From NCBI RefSeq assembly GCF_003254475.1, contig NZ_QFYQ01000001.1:3038001-3102000 (forward strand): 64,000 nt of DNA. Direction: 5' to 3'. The stretch comes from Phenylobacterium soli. Lineage in GTDB: Bacteria; Pseudomonadota; Alphaproteobacteria; Caulobacterales; Caulobacteraceae. A model generated the notes under the pieces. That model made no database searches and was not told where the DNA came from. It worked only from the letters and a program-made list of their open reading frames with translations. A program made the position numbers and the translations under genes. Numbering within the stretch: the first letter of the stretch is position 1; each line of letters opens with the position of its first letter. Positions 52,450-60,578 of the stretch are shown one piece after another.

Positions 52450-53459
52450 CAGTCGCTCGCGTAGAGGGTCAGGAACGGATCCTGCTTGCCCGCCAGGATG
52501 TCGGCGAGCGGCACGGGCTTCCAGCCGACCTTCTGCTGGTCCGAGGCGCGCCAGGCCTCGACGATCATGTCGCGCAGCTCCGAGGCGCCGACCGCCAGCT
52601 GCTGGCGGGCGAAGGCGGGGCCGCGCGCGTCGCCGGGCCGCAGACCGCCGGCCTTGTCGATCTCGTAGAGCGTCGGGACGAGCTTGCCGGTGGCGACGAG
52701 GTAGGACGCCGTCCGCTGCTCGATGGCGCAGTGGCACAGCCGCAGCGGGGCGATGCGGGCCGCGACCTCGCCGGGCTTGACCACCGCCTGCACCATGTCG
52801 CCCTCGAACGCCTGGTGGAACTGCTTGGAGGTCGTGTAGCCGGCGGGATTGGGATAGTCGCCCCAGCCGTTGAAGTGCACGGAGACGTGCAGCGGCTGGC
52901 TGCCGTCGGCCACGAAGTGGGAGAGCTGGCCGGCCGCGAGGAGGATCTGCGCCTCGCGCCGCCTGCGGTCGGCCGCATACCAGGCGCGGTGGGCCTTCCA
53001 GGCCGGGTTGGCCTCGGCGTACTTCAGCGCCCGCCAGTAGGCGAATTCCTTCGACAGCCGCTGATAGGATTCCAGGATCGCGTAGGGCAGGTAGCCGGCC
53101 TTCCAGCTGTCCTGGCCGACCGCCCGCAAGGCGGTGTCATAGCTCTCGCGGTCCGGAGGCAAGGCGGTGAGCGCCGGGCCGCCCAGCACCTTGCCGTCGT
53201 CGTCGAGATCGACGAAGTGGCCGGGGCTGTACTCGTAGTCGAACGCCTTTCCGGCGCCCTTCAGCCGGTCCGGCTCGCGCGAATATTCGCCGACGTCCAG
53301 GGCCGCCTGGGGCGTACGCAGGAAGGCCGGGATCTCGGCCGGCAGCGCCCTGACCGCCGTCTCGCCGATCATCCGGTGACCGGAGTTACCCCAGGCGATC
53401 GCGGCCTGTGGCGCGGCCGCGAGCGCCGCCGCGAACGCAAGAATACTGAGCCGTTTCAT
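52449..53459 (-). CDS. Exported S1/P1 nuclease
   Basis: A 336-residue tri-zinc nuclease that cuts single-stranded nucleic acids and removes 3' phosphates. A signal peptide cut after Ala22 exposes Trp23, the N-terminal zinc ligand of the mature enzyme, followed by His28 (WGNSGHRMIGE). Further ligands are His81 (GHFVD), His181 and Asp185 (HFVADGSQPLH), His191 and His195. Start taken at MKRLSILAFA; 14 earlier in-frame codons precede a hydrophilic stretch. It probably feeds on external DNA or RNA for phosphate. Confidence 0.94.
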   Translation of the reverse strand: MKRLSILAFAAALAAAPQAAIAWGNSGHRMIGETAVRALPAEIPAFLRTPQAALDVGEYSREPDRLKGAGKAFDYEYSPGHFVDLDDDGKVLGGPALTALPPDRESYDTALRAVGQDSWKAGYLPYAILESYQRLSKEFAYWRALKYAEANPAWKAHRAWYAADRRRREAQILLAAGQLSHFVADGSQPLHVSVHFNGWGDYPNPAGYTTSKQFHQAFEGDMVQAVVKPGEVAARIAPLRLCHCAIEQRTASYLVATGKLVPTLYEIDKAGGLRPGDARGPAFARQQLAVGASELRDMIVEAWRASDQQKVGWKPVPLADILAGKQDPFLTLYASD

Positions 53460-53520
53460 GCCCCTCGTTTGAGCGCTCCCCGTGGGGAAGGCAAGGCTCA
53501 ACCGCCGGTCGCGCAGAACC

Positions 53521-54108
53521 TTACACGGGCGGCAGGCCGAGGGCCTTTTCGACGCGGCCGATCCAGGCCTGCACCTTCGGATAGTCGGCGAGCCGGAAGC
53601 CGCCCTCCCCGGCCATCCGGGTGTAGGCGACGAGGGAGATGTCGGCGAGCGTCAGGCGTCCGGCGACCAGGAAGTCGGCGTCCGCGAGCGCCTCGTCCAG
53701 CCGCTTGAGGGCCGCCTTTCCCCGCTCGACGATGCGCGGCTCCAGCTCATCGGGGGACTTGCCGAGATAGCGCACCTGAAAACGGGCCACCGCCACATAG
53801 GGCTCGTGGCTGTACTGCTCCCAGAACAGCCACTCGAACATGCGGGCCCGGTCATAGGCGTCTTTCGGGATGAGATCGGAGCCTTCCGCGAGGTGCAGGA
53901 TGATGGCGTTGGACTGGGCCAATGGACGTCCGTCGTCGAAAACGACGGCCGGAACCTGCCCGGCCGGGTTCAGCGCCAGAAAAGCCGCAGTGCGGGTCTC
54001 GGCCTTGAGCACATCCGTCTCGATCCACTCGTACGGAAGCCTCAAATGATCGGCCGTCCACTTCACCTTCAGGCAGTTTCCCGAGATGGAGTCCCCAAAA
54101 ATTCTCAT
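53521..54108 (-). CDS. Glutathione S-transferase family protein
   Basis: A 195-residue cytoplasmic GST. The thioredoxin-like N-domain has SGNCLKVKW (catalytic Ser or Cys region, 9-17) and the cis-Pro segment GQVPAVVFDDG with QSNAIILHLAEG; the helical C-domain has LVAGRLTLADISLVAYTR. It conjugates or reduces electrophiles with glutathione. Standalone gene, slightly shorter than average GSTs. Confidence 0.92.
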   Translation of the reverse strand: MRIFGDSISGNCLKVKWTADHLRLPYEWIETDVLKAETRTAAFLALNPAGQVPAVVFDDGRPLAQSNAIILHLAEGSDLIPKDAYDRARMFEWLFWEQYSHEPYVAVARFQVRYLGKSPDELEPRIVERGKAALKRLDEALADADFLVAGRLTLADISLVAYTRMAGEGGFRLADYPKVQAWIGRVEKALGLPPV

Positions 54109-54294
54109 TTCGCCCGTCCTCCATGGCCAAGCTTTGATTGGCCCGGAGTCCCAGGCGCGATCAAGCGATGACGCCTGACGGGGCCTATTAGGAAAACTGA
54201 TAGGGCACGATCTTGCGCCCGTTCGGGGTTGCCCGGGGCGGCCTCAGCCGGTACGAGTCCGGCCACCAGTTCAACGACGAAGGAGACGCCGTCA

Positions 54295-54774
54295 ATGCGA
54301 CGCCGCCTCGCCGCCCTGGCCGTGCTGCCTTTTCTCGTTCTCGGGTCCAACGCGCATGCCGCGTCCAGCGATCCCGTCGGCGACCTGATCACCTCACTTG
54401 TGACCGGCACGCTGCCCACAGGTCCCGTGTGGAACCTGAAAGCGACGCTGTACCACGCCGGCGCCAAGGGCGTGGGAGCCCTGGATTCGCTGGGCTGCAA
54501 GGTCGTGGCCATGCGCACCGTCGCGGTCGACCGCAACTTGATCCCGACGCGCAGCGTGCTGTTCATCAAGGAGACCGTCGGCATGAAGATGCCCGACGGC
54601 TCGGTCCATGACGGCTACTGGTACGCCTCCGACACCGGCGGCGCGATCAAGGGCAAGCGCATCGACCTCTACACCGGCTCGGGCGCCAGCTCCGCCAAGA
54701 AGGCGCAGACGCTGAACCTGGCCCAGCTGACCGCCATCAAGGTCGGCGAATTCAAGGGCTGCCCACGCGGCTGA
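54295..54774 (+). CDS. Exported 3D-domain protein
   Basis: A 159-residue exported protein. Signal peptide to about residue 23 (AHA-AS). The second half contains a 3D (three-Asp) double-psi barrel: VAVDRNLIPTRS (about 77-88) and ASDTGGAIKGKRIDLYTG (about 111-128) with candidate catalytic Asp79, Asp113 and Asp124, as in MltA-type lytic transglycosylases and Sps2-like proteins. It is a bare barrel with no peptidoglycan-binding domain. A cell-wall role is plausible. AGGAGA lies eight bases before the ATG. Confidence 0.82.
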   Translation: MRRRLAALAVLPFLVLGSNAHAASSDPVGDLITSLVTGTLPTGPVWNLKATLYHAGAKGVGALDSLGCKVVAMRTVAVDRNLIPTRSVLFIKETVGMKMPDGSVHDGYWYASDTGGAIKGKRIDLYTGSGASSAKKAQTLNLAQLTAIKVGEFKGCPRG

Positions 54775-54873
54775 GGGCGAGCCGGAAGCTGCGCAGCGGC
54801 TGACCGGGATCCATACCCGCCTGATGGCCGAGCCTGATCCACGGCGACGCCGCCCACCCTCCCGATCCATCGA

Positions 54874-54918
54874 CGTTCATCGGGCCCGGACTTCGCCTGC
54901 GGCGAAACCGGGATGACG
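54874..54918. repeat. Long imperfect palindrome upstream of the P-loop ATPase gene
   Basis: Nested arms: CGTTCATC (54874-54881) against GATGACG (54912-54918), CCCGG against CCGGG, and TTCGCC (54892-54897) against GGCGAA (54901-54906) around TGC. It has the look of a dispersed intergenic repeat, and is only 22 bases from the next start codon. Confidence 0.5.
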
Positions 54919-54940
54919 CGCGTGCGCAAGCGGGGGCTGC

Positions 54941-55462
54941 ATGATCCACAAGCCGAACTTCTTCGTCTTCACCGGCGGCCCGGGCGCGGGCAAGACGACG
55001 CTGCTGCGCCACCTGGAGGCCTCGGGAGAGCTGGTGGTCGAGGAGAGCGCCCGGGCGGTGATCCGTGAAGACCCAGGCGCGCGCGGCGGCGAGGCCTTCT
55101 TCCGCCGGATCGCCGCGCGGGACATCGCCGCCTTCGACGGCCGGCGCGACGAGGACCGGCGGGTCTTCTTCGACCGGGGGCTGATGGACTGCCACGGCGC
55201 CGACGGGATCGCGCCCTGGCCCGAGCTGGAGGCGGCGCTGGCGTCGCGGCGCTACGCCGAGATCGTCTTCGTCTTCCCGCCCTGGCGCGAGATCTACCGG
55301 ACCGACGCCGAGCGCATCCAGGACTTCGCCCACGGCGAGCGCGTGTTCGGGTTCGTCATGCGCCAGCTGCCGAAGCTGGGCTATGCGCCGGTGGTCGTGC
55401 CGGTGGGCCCGGTGGAAGCGCGGGCGGCCTTCGTGCTGGAGGCCGTCGCGGGCCTCGCCTGA
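54941..55462 (+). CDS. AAA family ATPase (AAA_28 type)
   Basis: A 173-residue P-loop protein. Walker A TGGPGAGKTT is at 11-20, a Walker-B-like FFDRGLMDC near 75-83, and a lid/helix region with REIYRTDAERIQDF follows. AAA_28 proteins are small putative nucleotide kinases, often near nucleotide or tRNA genes. Its stop lies directly against the stop of the convergent fpr gene without overlap. Substrate unknown. Confidence 0.83.
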   Translation: MIHKPNFFVFTGGPGAGKTTLLRHLEASGELVVEESARAVIREDPGARGGEAFFRRIAARDIAAFDGRRDEDRRVFFDRGLMDCHGADGIAPWPELEAALASRRYAEIVFVFPPWREIYRTDAERIQDFAHGERVFGFVMRQLPKLGYAPVVVPVGPVEARAAFVLEAVAGLA

Positions 55463-56284
55463 TCAGGTCTCGACGAAGGCGCGTTCGATGACGAAGTCGC
55501 CGGGCTGGGCGACCGAGCCCTCGACGAAGCCGCGGTCGAGCATCTGCTTCTTGAGGTCCACGAGCACGGAGGGGCCGCCGCAGATCATGACGCGGTCCAC
55601 CGCCGGATCGAGCGGCGGCGTGCCGAGGTCGCGGAAGATCTGGCCGCTCTCGATGAGGTCGGTGATCCGACCCTGCGTCCTGAACGGGTCGCGCGTCACC
55701 GTCGGATAGTACTTCAGCTTCGGCGCGATCATCTCGCCGAGGTACTCGTCGTTCGGCAGGTCGTGCTCGAACAGTTCGCGGTAGTTCAGGTCGCTGACGT
55801 GGCGCACCGTGTGGGTGACGATCACCTCGTCGAAGCGCTCGTAGACCTCCGGGTCGCGGGCCAGGGACAGCCAGGGCGCGAGGCCCGTGCCGGTGCCCAG
55901 CATGTAGAGCCGCTTACCGGGCTTGAGGCCGTCCAGCACCAGGGTGCCGGTGGGCTTGCGGCCGATCAGCACCTCGTCGCCGACCTTCAGGTGCTGCAGG
56001 CGCGAGGTGAGCGGGCCGTCCGGCACCTTGATCGAATAGAACTCCAGCTCCTCGTGCCAGGCCGGCGAGGCGATGGAATAGGCGCGGACCAGCGGCTTGC
56101 CGGTCTCGAGCGTCAGGCCGACCATCACGAACTGGCCGCTCTGGAAGCGGAAGCCCGGGTCGCGCGTGCAGCGGAACGAGAACAGGGTGTCGGTCCAGTG
56201 CTGGACCCAGGTCACCTTCTCCACGAAGAAGGCGCTGGAGGCCTTCGGGGCCGGTTGGGCCAAGGTCACGGTCGCATCCGTCAT
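55463..56284 (-). CDS. fpr: Ferredoxin--NADP(+) reductase
   Basis: A 273-residue single-domain-pair flavoprotein that passes electrons between NADPH and ferredoxin or flavodoxin. The FAD motif RAYSIAS is at 67-73, the NADPH loop GTGTGLAPW at 130-138 and MICGGP near 236; the C-terminus ends AFVET. It follows cysH by 36 bases on the same strand, so it probably belongs to the sulfur operon and supplies the sulfite reductase, since no CysJ flavoprotein is present. Confidence 0.94.
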   Translation of the reverse strand: MTDATVTLAQPAPKASSAFFVEKVTWVQHWTDTLFSFRCTRDPGFRFQSGQFVMVGLTLETGKPLVRAYSIASPAWHEELEFYSIKVPDGPLTSRLQHLKVGDEVLIGRKPTGTLVLDGLKPGKRLYMLGTGTGLAPWLSLARDPEVYERFDEVIVTHTVRHVSDLNYRELFEHDLPNDEYLGEMIAPKLKYYPTVTRDPFRTQGRITDLIESGQIFRDLGTPPLDPAVDRVMICGGPSVLVDLKKQMLDRGFVEGSVAQPGDFVIERAFVET

Positions 56285-56320
56285 AGGTGTCTCTTTGCGC
56301 GCTCTTTAGCGGGGCCGGGG

Positions 56321-57067
56321 CTAGATGTCGCCGCCGACGTTGGCCACGGCGCCGGGCGCACGGGCGAGATGGATACCGCACTCGGTCTTGTCCAGACCCT
56401 TCCAGCGGCCGGCGCGGACGTCGTCGCCGTCCTCCACCGGCTGGGTGCAGGGCCAGCAGCCGATCGAGGCGAAGCCCTGCTCCACGAGGGGGTGGGCCGG
56501 CAGGTCGTGCTCGACCATGTAGGCGTCGAGGTCGGCCTTGGTCCAGTTGGCGAGCGGGTTGAACTTCACATGGTCTTCGGTGGTCTCGACCACCGGCAGC
56601 GACATACGGTCGCCGCCGTGGAAGCGCTTGCGGCCGGTGATCCAGGCGGAGAAGCCCTCCAGCGCCCGATCCAGCGGCAGCACCTTGCGCACGTGGCAGC
56701 AGGCGTCGGTGTCGGTCTGCCAGAGCTTGGCCTGGGGATCGGCGGTGGCCAGGTCCTGATAGGCCGGGCGCAGGTCGCGCACGTCGGTCAGGCCGAGCCG
56801 CGCGGCCAGGTTCTTGCGGTAGTCCAGGGTCTGGCCGAACAGCATGCCGGTGTCGAGGAACAGCACCGGGATGTCCGGGCTCACCTTGGCGGCGAGGTCC
56901 AGCAGCACCGCCGACTCCGCGCCGAAGGACGAGACCAGCGCCAGCTTGTCGCCGAAGGTCTCGTAGGCGGCCTCCAGCACCGTGCGCGGATGCGCATGGC
57001 GAAGCTCGGCGTCGAGGCGGGCGGCCAAGGCCGAACCCGGACGGATCTCATCGTAGGCCACGCTCAC
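56321..57067 (-). CDS. cysH: Adenylyl-sulfate (APS) reductase, CysH family
   Basis: A 248-residue reductase releasing sulfite from activated sulfate. The cysteine pairs Cys123-Cys124 and Cys204-Cys207 (GCWPC) bind a [4Fe-4S] cluster and mark the APS-using type rather than the PAPS-using enterobacterial type; the catalytic Cys230 lies in ECGIH. The PP-loop SSFGAES is at 46-52. It uses thioredoxin or glutathione. The GTG start overlaps the DUF934 stop by four bases. No cysC is seen, which agrees with direct APS use. Confidence 0.94.
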   Translation of the reverse strand: MSVAYDEIRPGSALAARLDAELRHAHPRTVLEAAYETFGDKLALVSSFGAESAVLLDLAAKVSPDIPVLFLDTGMLFGQTLDYRKNLAARLGLTDVRDLRPAYQDLATADPQAKLWQTDTDACCHVRKVLPLDRALEGFSAWITGRKRFHGGDRMSLPVVETTEDHVKFNPLANWTKADLDAYMVEHDLPAHPLVEQGFASIGCWPCTQPVEDGDDVRAGRWKGLDKTECGIHLARAPGAVANVGGDI

Positions 57068-57564
57068 TTTTCCCTCTCCACGAAGGCGGGGACGCGATCG
57101 TCCGCCGCTCGCTGGTAGACATGGCGGAAGCGCTGGGTGGCCCTTTCCCAGGCGTCCGCGGTGGAGCCGTCCGCCGGCTCATAGGCGTCGATGCCGCAGC
57201 GGAGCATGAAGCCCGCCTGCTCGAGCAGCACGTCCCCGCTCGCCCGCACTTCGCGGCCGAAGGCGAGCCGTTCGCGCAGGATCCGCGCGTTGGTGTAGTG
57301 CCGCCCGTCCCGGAACTTGGGGAACTGCAGCGCCACCAGGGCGATGCGCGGCAGGTCGTAGGCCAGGGCCTCGACCTCTTCTTCCGTGGTCAGGCGCACG
57401 CCGACCGAACGGCCTTCGGAGAGCAGCCGGTCGCCTTCCGCCTGGAAGCGGGTCAGCGACAGGATGACGTCGCCCTGCGGGATCTCCTGGTCGTCGTCCA
57501 CGTGGGTGAAGGGGTCGTTGGCCAGCACCATGCGGCCGCCCTGGGACTTAATGAGCGTCGGCAT
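57064..57564 (-). CDS. DUF934 domain-containing protein
   Basis: A 166-residue protein of the DUF934 family, regularly encoded between cysI and cysH. The central VGVRLTTEEEVEALAYDLPRIALVALQFPKFRDGRHYTNARILRERL carries the family pattern (FPxFxDGRxYxxARxLRxR, about 92-110). Its function is unproven, probably an accessory to sulfite reductase. The start ATG lies within the 3' end of cysI (17-base overlap) and the stop overlaps cysH. Confidence 0.92.
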   Translation of the reverse strand: MPTLIKSQGGRMVLANDPFTHVDDDQEIPQGDVILSLTRFQAEGDRLLSEGRSVGVRLTTEEEVEALAYDLPRIALVALQFPKFRDGRHYTNARILRERLAFGREVRASGDVLLEQAGFMLRCGIDAYEPADGSTADAWERATQRFRHVYQRAADDRVPAFVEREK

Positions 57565-59203
57565 AGACGGCCTCTTTGAACGGGGCGACGCCGGTGCGCC
57601 GGAAGGTGTCGAGGAAGCGCTCGCCGTCCTTGCGTTCGCGCATGTAGACCTCGACCATCTGCTCGACGGCGGGGGCGACCTTGTCGGCCGGCAGGGCCGG
57701 GCCAAGGATCTGGCCGAGCGCGGCGTCCTCTTCGCCGGAGCCGCCCAGGGTGACCTGGTAGAACTCCTCGCCCTTCTTATCGACGCCGAGGATGCCGATG
57801 TGGCCCACGTGGTGGTGGCCGCAGGCGTTGATGCAGCCCGAGATCTTGATCTTCAGCTCGCCCACCAGCTCGGCCTTCTCCTCGTCGGCGAAGCGGGTGG
57901 CGATCTGCTGGGCGATCGGGATGGCGCGGGCGTTGGCCAGGGCGCAGTAGTCGAGGCCCGGGCAGGCGATGATGTCGGTGATCAGGTCGATGTTCGGCGT
58001 CGCCAGGCCCGCGCCCTTCAGCGCCTCGTAGACGGCCGGGAGGTCGTCCTGGCGCACGTGCGGCAGGATCAGGTTCTGGGTGTAGTGCACCCGCACCTCG
58101 TCCAGCGAGTAGCGCTCGGCGAGGTCGGCCACGAGCTCCATCTGGGCCGAGGTCATGTCGCCGGGGGTCTCGCCCGGGGTCTTCAGCGACACGTCGACGA
58201 TGGCGTAGCCGGGCTGCTTGTGCGGATGCACGTTGTGCCGCGCCCAGCGGGCGAAGCGGGGATCGCCCGCCTTGGCCGCCTCGAACGCCTCGGAGCGCGG
58301 GTTGAGCTTGGCGAAGCCGGGGGTGAACCAGCCGCGGATGCGGGCCAGCTCGGTGTCGGGCAGGTCGACGACCTCCTTCCGGGTCTTCTCCCACTCGGCC
58401 TCGACCTGGCGGGCGAATTCCTCGGCGCCGAGCGAGGCGACCAGGATCTTGATCCGCGCCTTCCAGATGTTGTCGCGCCGGCCGTAGCGGTTGTAGACGC
58501 GCAGGATCGCCTGCAGGTAGCTCAGCAGGTGCCGCGTGGGCAGGAACTCGCGGATCGTCGGGCCGAGATAGGGCGTCCGGCCGAGACCGCCGCCGACCAT
58601 CACCTCGAAGCCGAGCTCGCCGCCGCGGCCGCGGCGCATGGCCAGGCCGATGTCGTAGATCTTGGTCGCCGCCCGGTCCTTGGCCGCGGCGGTCACCGCG
58701 ATCTTGAACTTGCGCGGCAGGAACGAGAATTCCGGGTGCAGGGTCGACCACTGGCGGATCGCCTCGGACCAGACCCGCGGGTCGTCCAGCTCGTCGGCGG
58801 TGGCGCCCGCGTAGGGATCGGCCGTGACGTTGCGGATCGTGTTGCCCGAGGTCTGCATCGAATGCATCTCGACCTCGGCCAGATGCTCCAAGATCTCCGG
58901 CGCGTCCTTCAGCTTGATCCAGTGCAGCTGCAGGTTCGTGCGGGTCGTGAAGTGGCCGTAGCCCTTGTCGTAGGTCGAGGCGATCCAGGCGAGCTTGCGC
59001 AGCTTCTTGCCGTTCAGCGTGCCGTAGGGGATCGCGATCCGCAGCATGTAGGCGTGCAGCTGCAGATAGAGCCCGTTGAGCAGGCGGATCGGCTTGAACT
59101 GGTCCTCGGTGATCTCGCCGGCGAGGCGGCGGTTCACCTGGTGGCGGAACTCCGCGGCGCGGTCGGCCACGAACTCCCTGTCGATCACGTCATAGCGGTA
59201 CAT
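57548..59203 (-). CDS. cysI: Sulfite reductase hemoprotein (nitrite/sulfite reductase family)
   Basis: A 551-residue siroheme and [4Fe-4S] enzyme reducing sulfite to sulfide by six electrons. Cluster cysteines are visible in CPGLDYC (about 413-419) and GCINACGHHH (about 454-463); HFTTRTNLQLHW near 82-93 is the substrate/siroheme arginine segment. It is of the ferredoxin-dependent kind. The cobA product just upstream makes the siroheme precursor. Operon gene three of the sulfur set; start 7 bases after the DUF2849 stop. Confidence 0.95.
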   Translation of the reverse strand: MYRYDVIDREFVADRAAEFRHQVNRRLAGEITEDQFKPIRLLNGLYLQLHAYMLRIAIPYGTLNGKKLRKLAWIASTYDKGYGHFTTRTNLQLHWIKLKDAPEILEHLAEVEMHSMQTSGNTIRNVTADPYAGATADELDDPRVWSEAIRQWSTLHPEFSFLPRKFKIAVTAAAKDRAATKIYDIGLAMRRGRGGELGFEVMVGGGLGRTPYLGPTIREFLPTRHLLSYLQAILRVYNRYGRRDNIWKARIKILVASLGAEEFARQVEAEWEKTRKEVVDLPDTELARIRGWFTPGFAKLNPRSEAFEAAKAGDPRFARWARHNVHPHKQPGYAIVDVSLKTPGETPGDMTSAQMELVADLAERYSLDEVRVHYTQNLILPHVRQDDLPAVYEALKGAGLATPNIDLITDIIACPGLDYCALANARAIPIAQQIATRFADEEKAELVGELKIKISGCINACGHHHVGHIGILGVDKKGEEFYQVTLGGSGEEDAALGQILGPALPADKVAPAVEQMVEVYMRERKDGERFLDTFRRTGVAPFKEAVYADAH

Positions 59204-59210
59204 GCCGGCC

Positions 59211-59570
59211 TCACTTCCGCTTGATCAGGGCGACGCGGCCGGTAGAGCGCGCCGCGCCATGGGCTTGCTGGAGGGCCGCGATGTCCTCGCCGCCCAGCGC
59301 CTGCTTGCCGTGTTGGGGATGGTTCGACGGACCGAGGGCGCGGATGCGCTCGCGGAAGCTCAGGGGCGCCCAAAGCCCCTCGCTCTCGATCACGTCGATC
59401 AGATAGGGGTCGACCACGACCGTCAGCTCGGACTTGGCCTTGGCTTCGGCGGTCTCGGCGGCCTGGTCGTCGGCGAACAGCTCGGCCTCGGCGAAGCGCT
59501 CGACCCACTGGCCCTTGCGCCAGAAGACGGTCTCGCCGTCCGCCAGCCGGTTTCCGGTCAGGGCCCTCAT
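59211..59570 (-). CDS. DUF2849 domain-containing protein
   Basis: A 119-residue DUF2849 protein (NRLADGETVFWRKGQWVERFAEAELF, then a PYLIDV motif). Members occur in alphaproteobacteria between cobA/cysG and cysI and are presumed sulfite-reductase accessories; biochemistry is unknown. The ATG overlaps the cobA stop in ATGA, and its stop is seven bases before the cysI start. Confidence 0.92.
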   Translation of the reverse strand: MRALTGNRLADGETVFWRKGQWVERFAEAELFADDQAAETAEAKAKSELTVVVDPYLIDVIESEGLWAPLSFRERIRALGPSNHPQHGKQALGGEDIAALQQAHGAARSTGRVALIKRK

Positions 59571-60403
59571 GCCCGCGCCTCCCGCACGATAGTTTCGATC
59601 AGCGCCGGCGCCTCGCCGTCGCGGGCCAGCGCCATGGCCTCGCCGACGATCAGCAGGGCCGGGCCCTTCAGGCTGGCCGCGGCGTCCGCCAGGCCGGCCA
59701 GGGTGGTCAGGACGCGCCGCTCGTCGGCGCGCGAGGCGTTCTCGACGATCAGCGCCGGGGTCGCGGCCGCGCGGCCGGCGGCCAGGAGGCGCGCGGCGAT
59801 CGGCGCGGCCATGGACAGGCCCATGTAGATCACCACCGTCTGGTTCGGCCGGGCCAGCGAGGCCCAGTCGAGGTCCGGCTCGGCGCCTTCCCGGGCGTGG
59901 CCGGTGACGAAGGTGACCGCCTGGGCCGAGCCGCGGTGAGTGAGGGGCGCGCCGGCCGACGCGCTCGCCGCCAGGGCCGCGGTGACGCCCGGCACCACGT
60001 GGCACTCGACGCCGGCCGCGCGGCAGGCTTCCAGCTCCTCGCCGCCGCGGCCGAAGATGAACGGATCGCCGCCCTTGAGACGCACCACCTTCAGGCCCTC
60101 GAGCGCGAAGGCCACCAGCATGCGGTTGATCTCGTCCTGGCTGTAGGAATGGCGCGACTTGCGCTTGGCCACCGAGATGCGCCGCGCCGACGCCGGCGCG
60201 AGGGCGAGGATCTCGTCGGAGACCAGGCCGTCGTGGACCACGACCTCGGCGGCCTGAAGGGCCTTCAGCGCCTTGATGGTCAGGAGTTCGGGGTCGCCGG
60301 GACCGGCGCCCACGAGCCACACCGCGCCCGCCTGCGCCGCCTTGCGGCCGCCAAGGACCACCAGTCCTTCCCTGCGCCGGGACCTGTCGCGACTCTGCGG
60401 CAT
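59567..60403 (-). CDS. cobA: Uroporphyrinogen-III C-methyltransferase
   Basis: A 278-residue SAM-dependent methyltransferase making precorrin-2, the precursor of siroheme and cobalamin. VGAGPGDPELLTIKALKAL (about 31-49), VVHDGLVS, the RLKGGDPFIFGRGGEE segment (about 109-124) and the GVTAA loop are family hallmarks. It has no CysG dehydrogenase/chelatase domain, so another protein must finish siroheme. First gene of the operon, divergent from a LysR-type regulator. Confidence 0.95.
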   Translation of the reverse strand: MPQSRDRSRRREGLVVLGGRKAAQAGAVWLVGAGPGDPELLTIKALKALQAAEVVVHDGLVSDEILALAPASARRISVAKRKSRHSYSQDEINRMLVAFALEGLKVVRLKGGDPFIFGRGGEELEACRAAGVECHVVPGVTAALAASASAGAPLTHRGSAQAVTFVTGHAREGAEPDLDWASLARPNQTVVIYMGLSMAAPIAARLLAAGRAAATPALIVENASRADERRVLTTLAGLADAAASLKGPALLIVGEAMALARDGEAPALIETIVREARA

Positions 60404-60578
60404 GGATTAGGTTCTCTAAACACTCACTGGGCGGAAACGAGACGGGACGGGCTTGCGCCCGCCCCGTTCATTCGCCCGCCGGCGAAAAGGGCCGATACAC
60501 CAGCGGACGCTTGCAATTAGGTGCGGCGCGCCCCAATTCGCAATCCAAGGACTTCTGCCGGGGCTGTCAGGAAATCTC
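60404..60578. promoter_or_regulatory. Divergent control region with a leader hairpin
   Basis: This 175-base gap drives the sulfur operon (left) and the GcvA-type gene (right). In the operon's leader, about 40 bases before cobA, a ten-pair stem with one G-U pair (60466-60457 with 60452-60443 on the minus strand) carries a GCAA tetraloop and has no T-run after it. Also seen are CAATTAGG and CCAATTCG AT-rich patches near 60513 and 60533. Confidence 0.4.
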
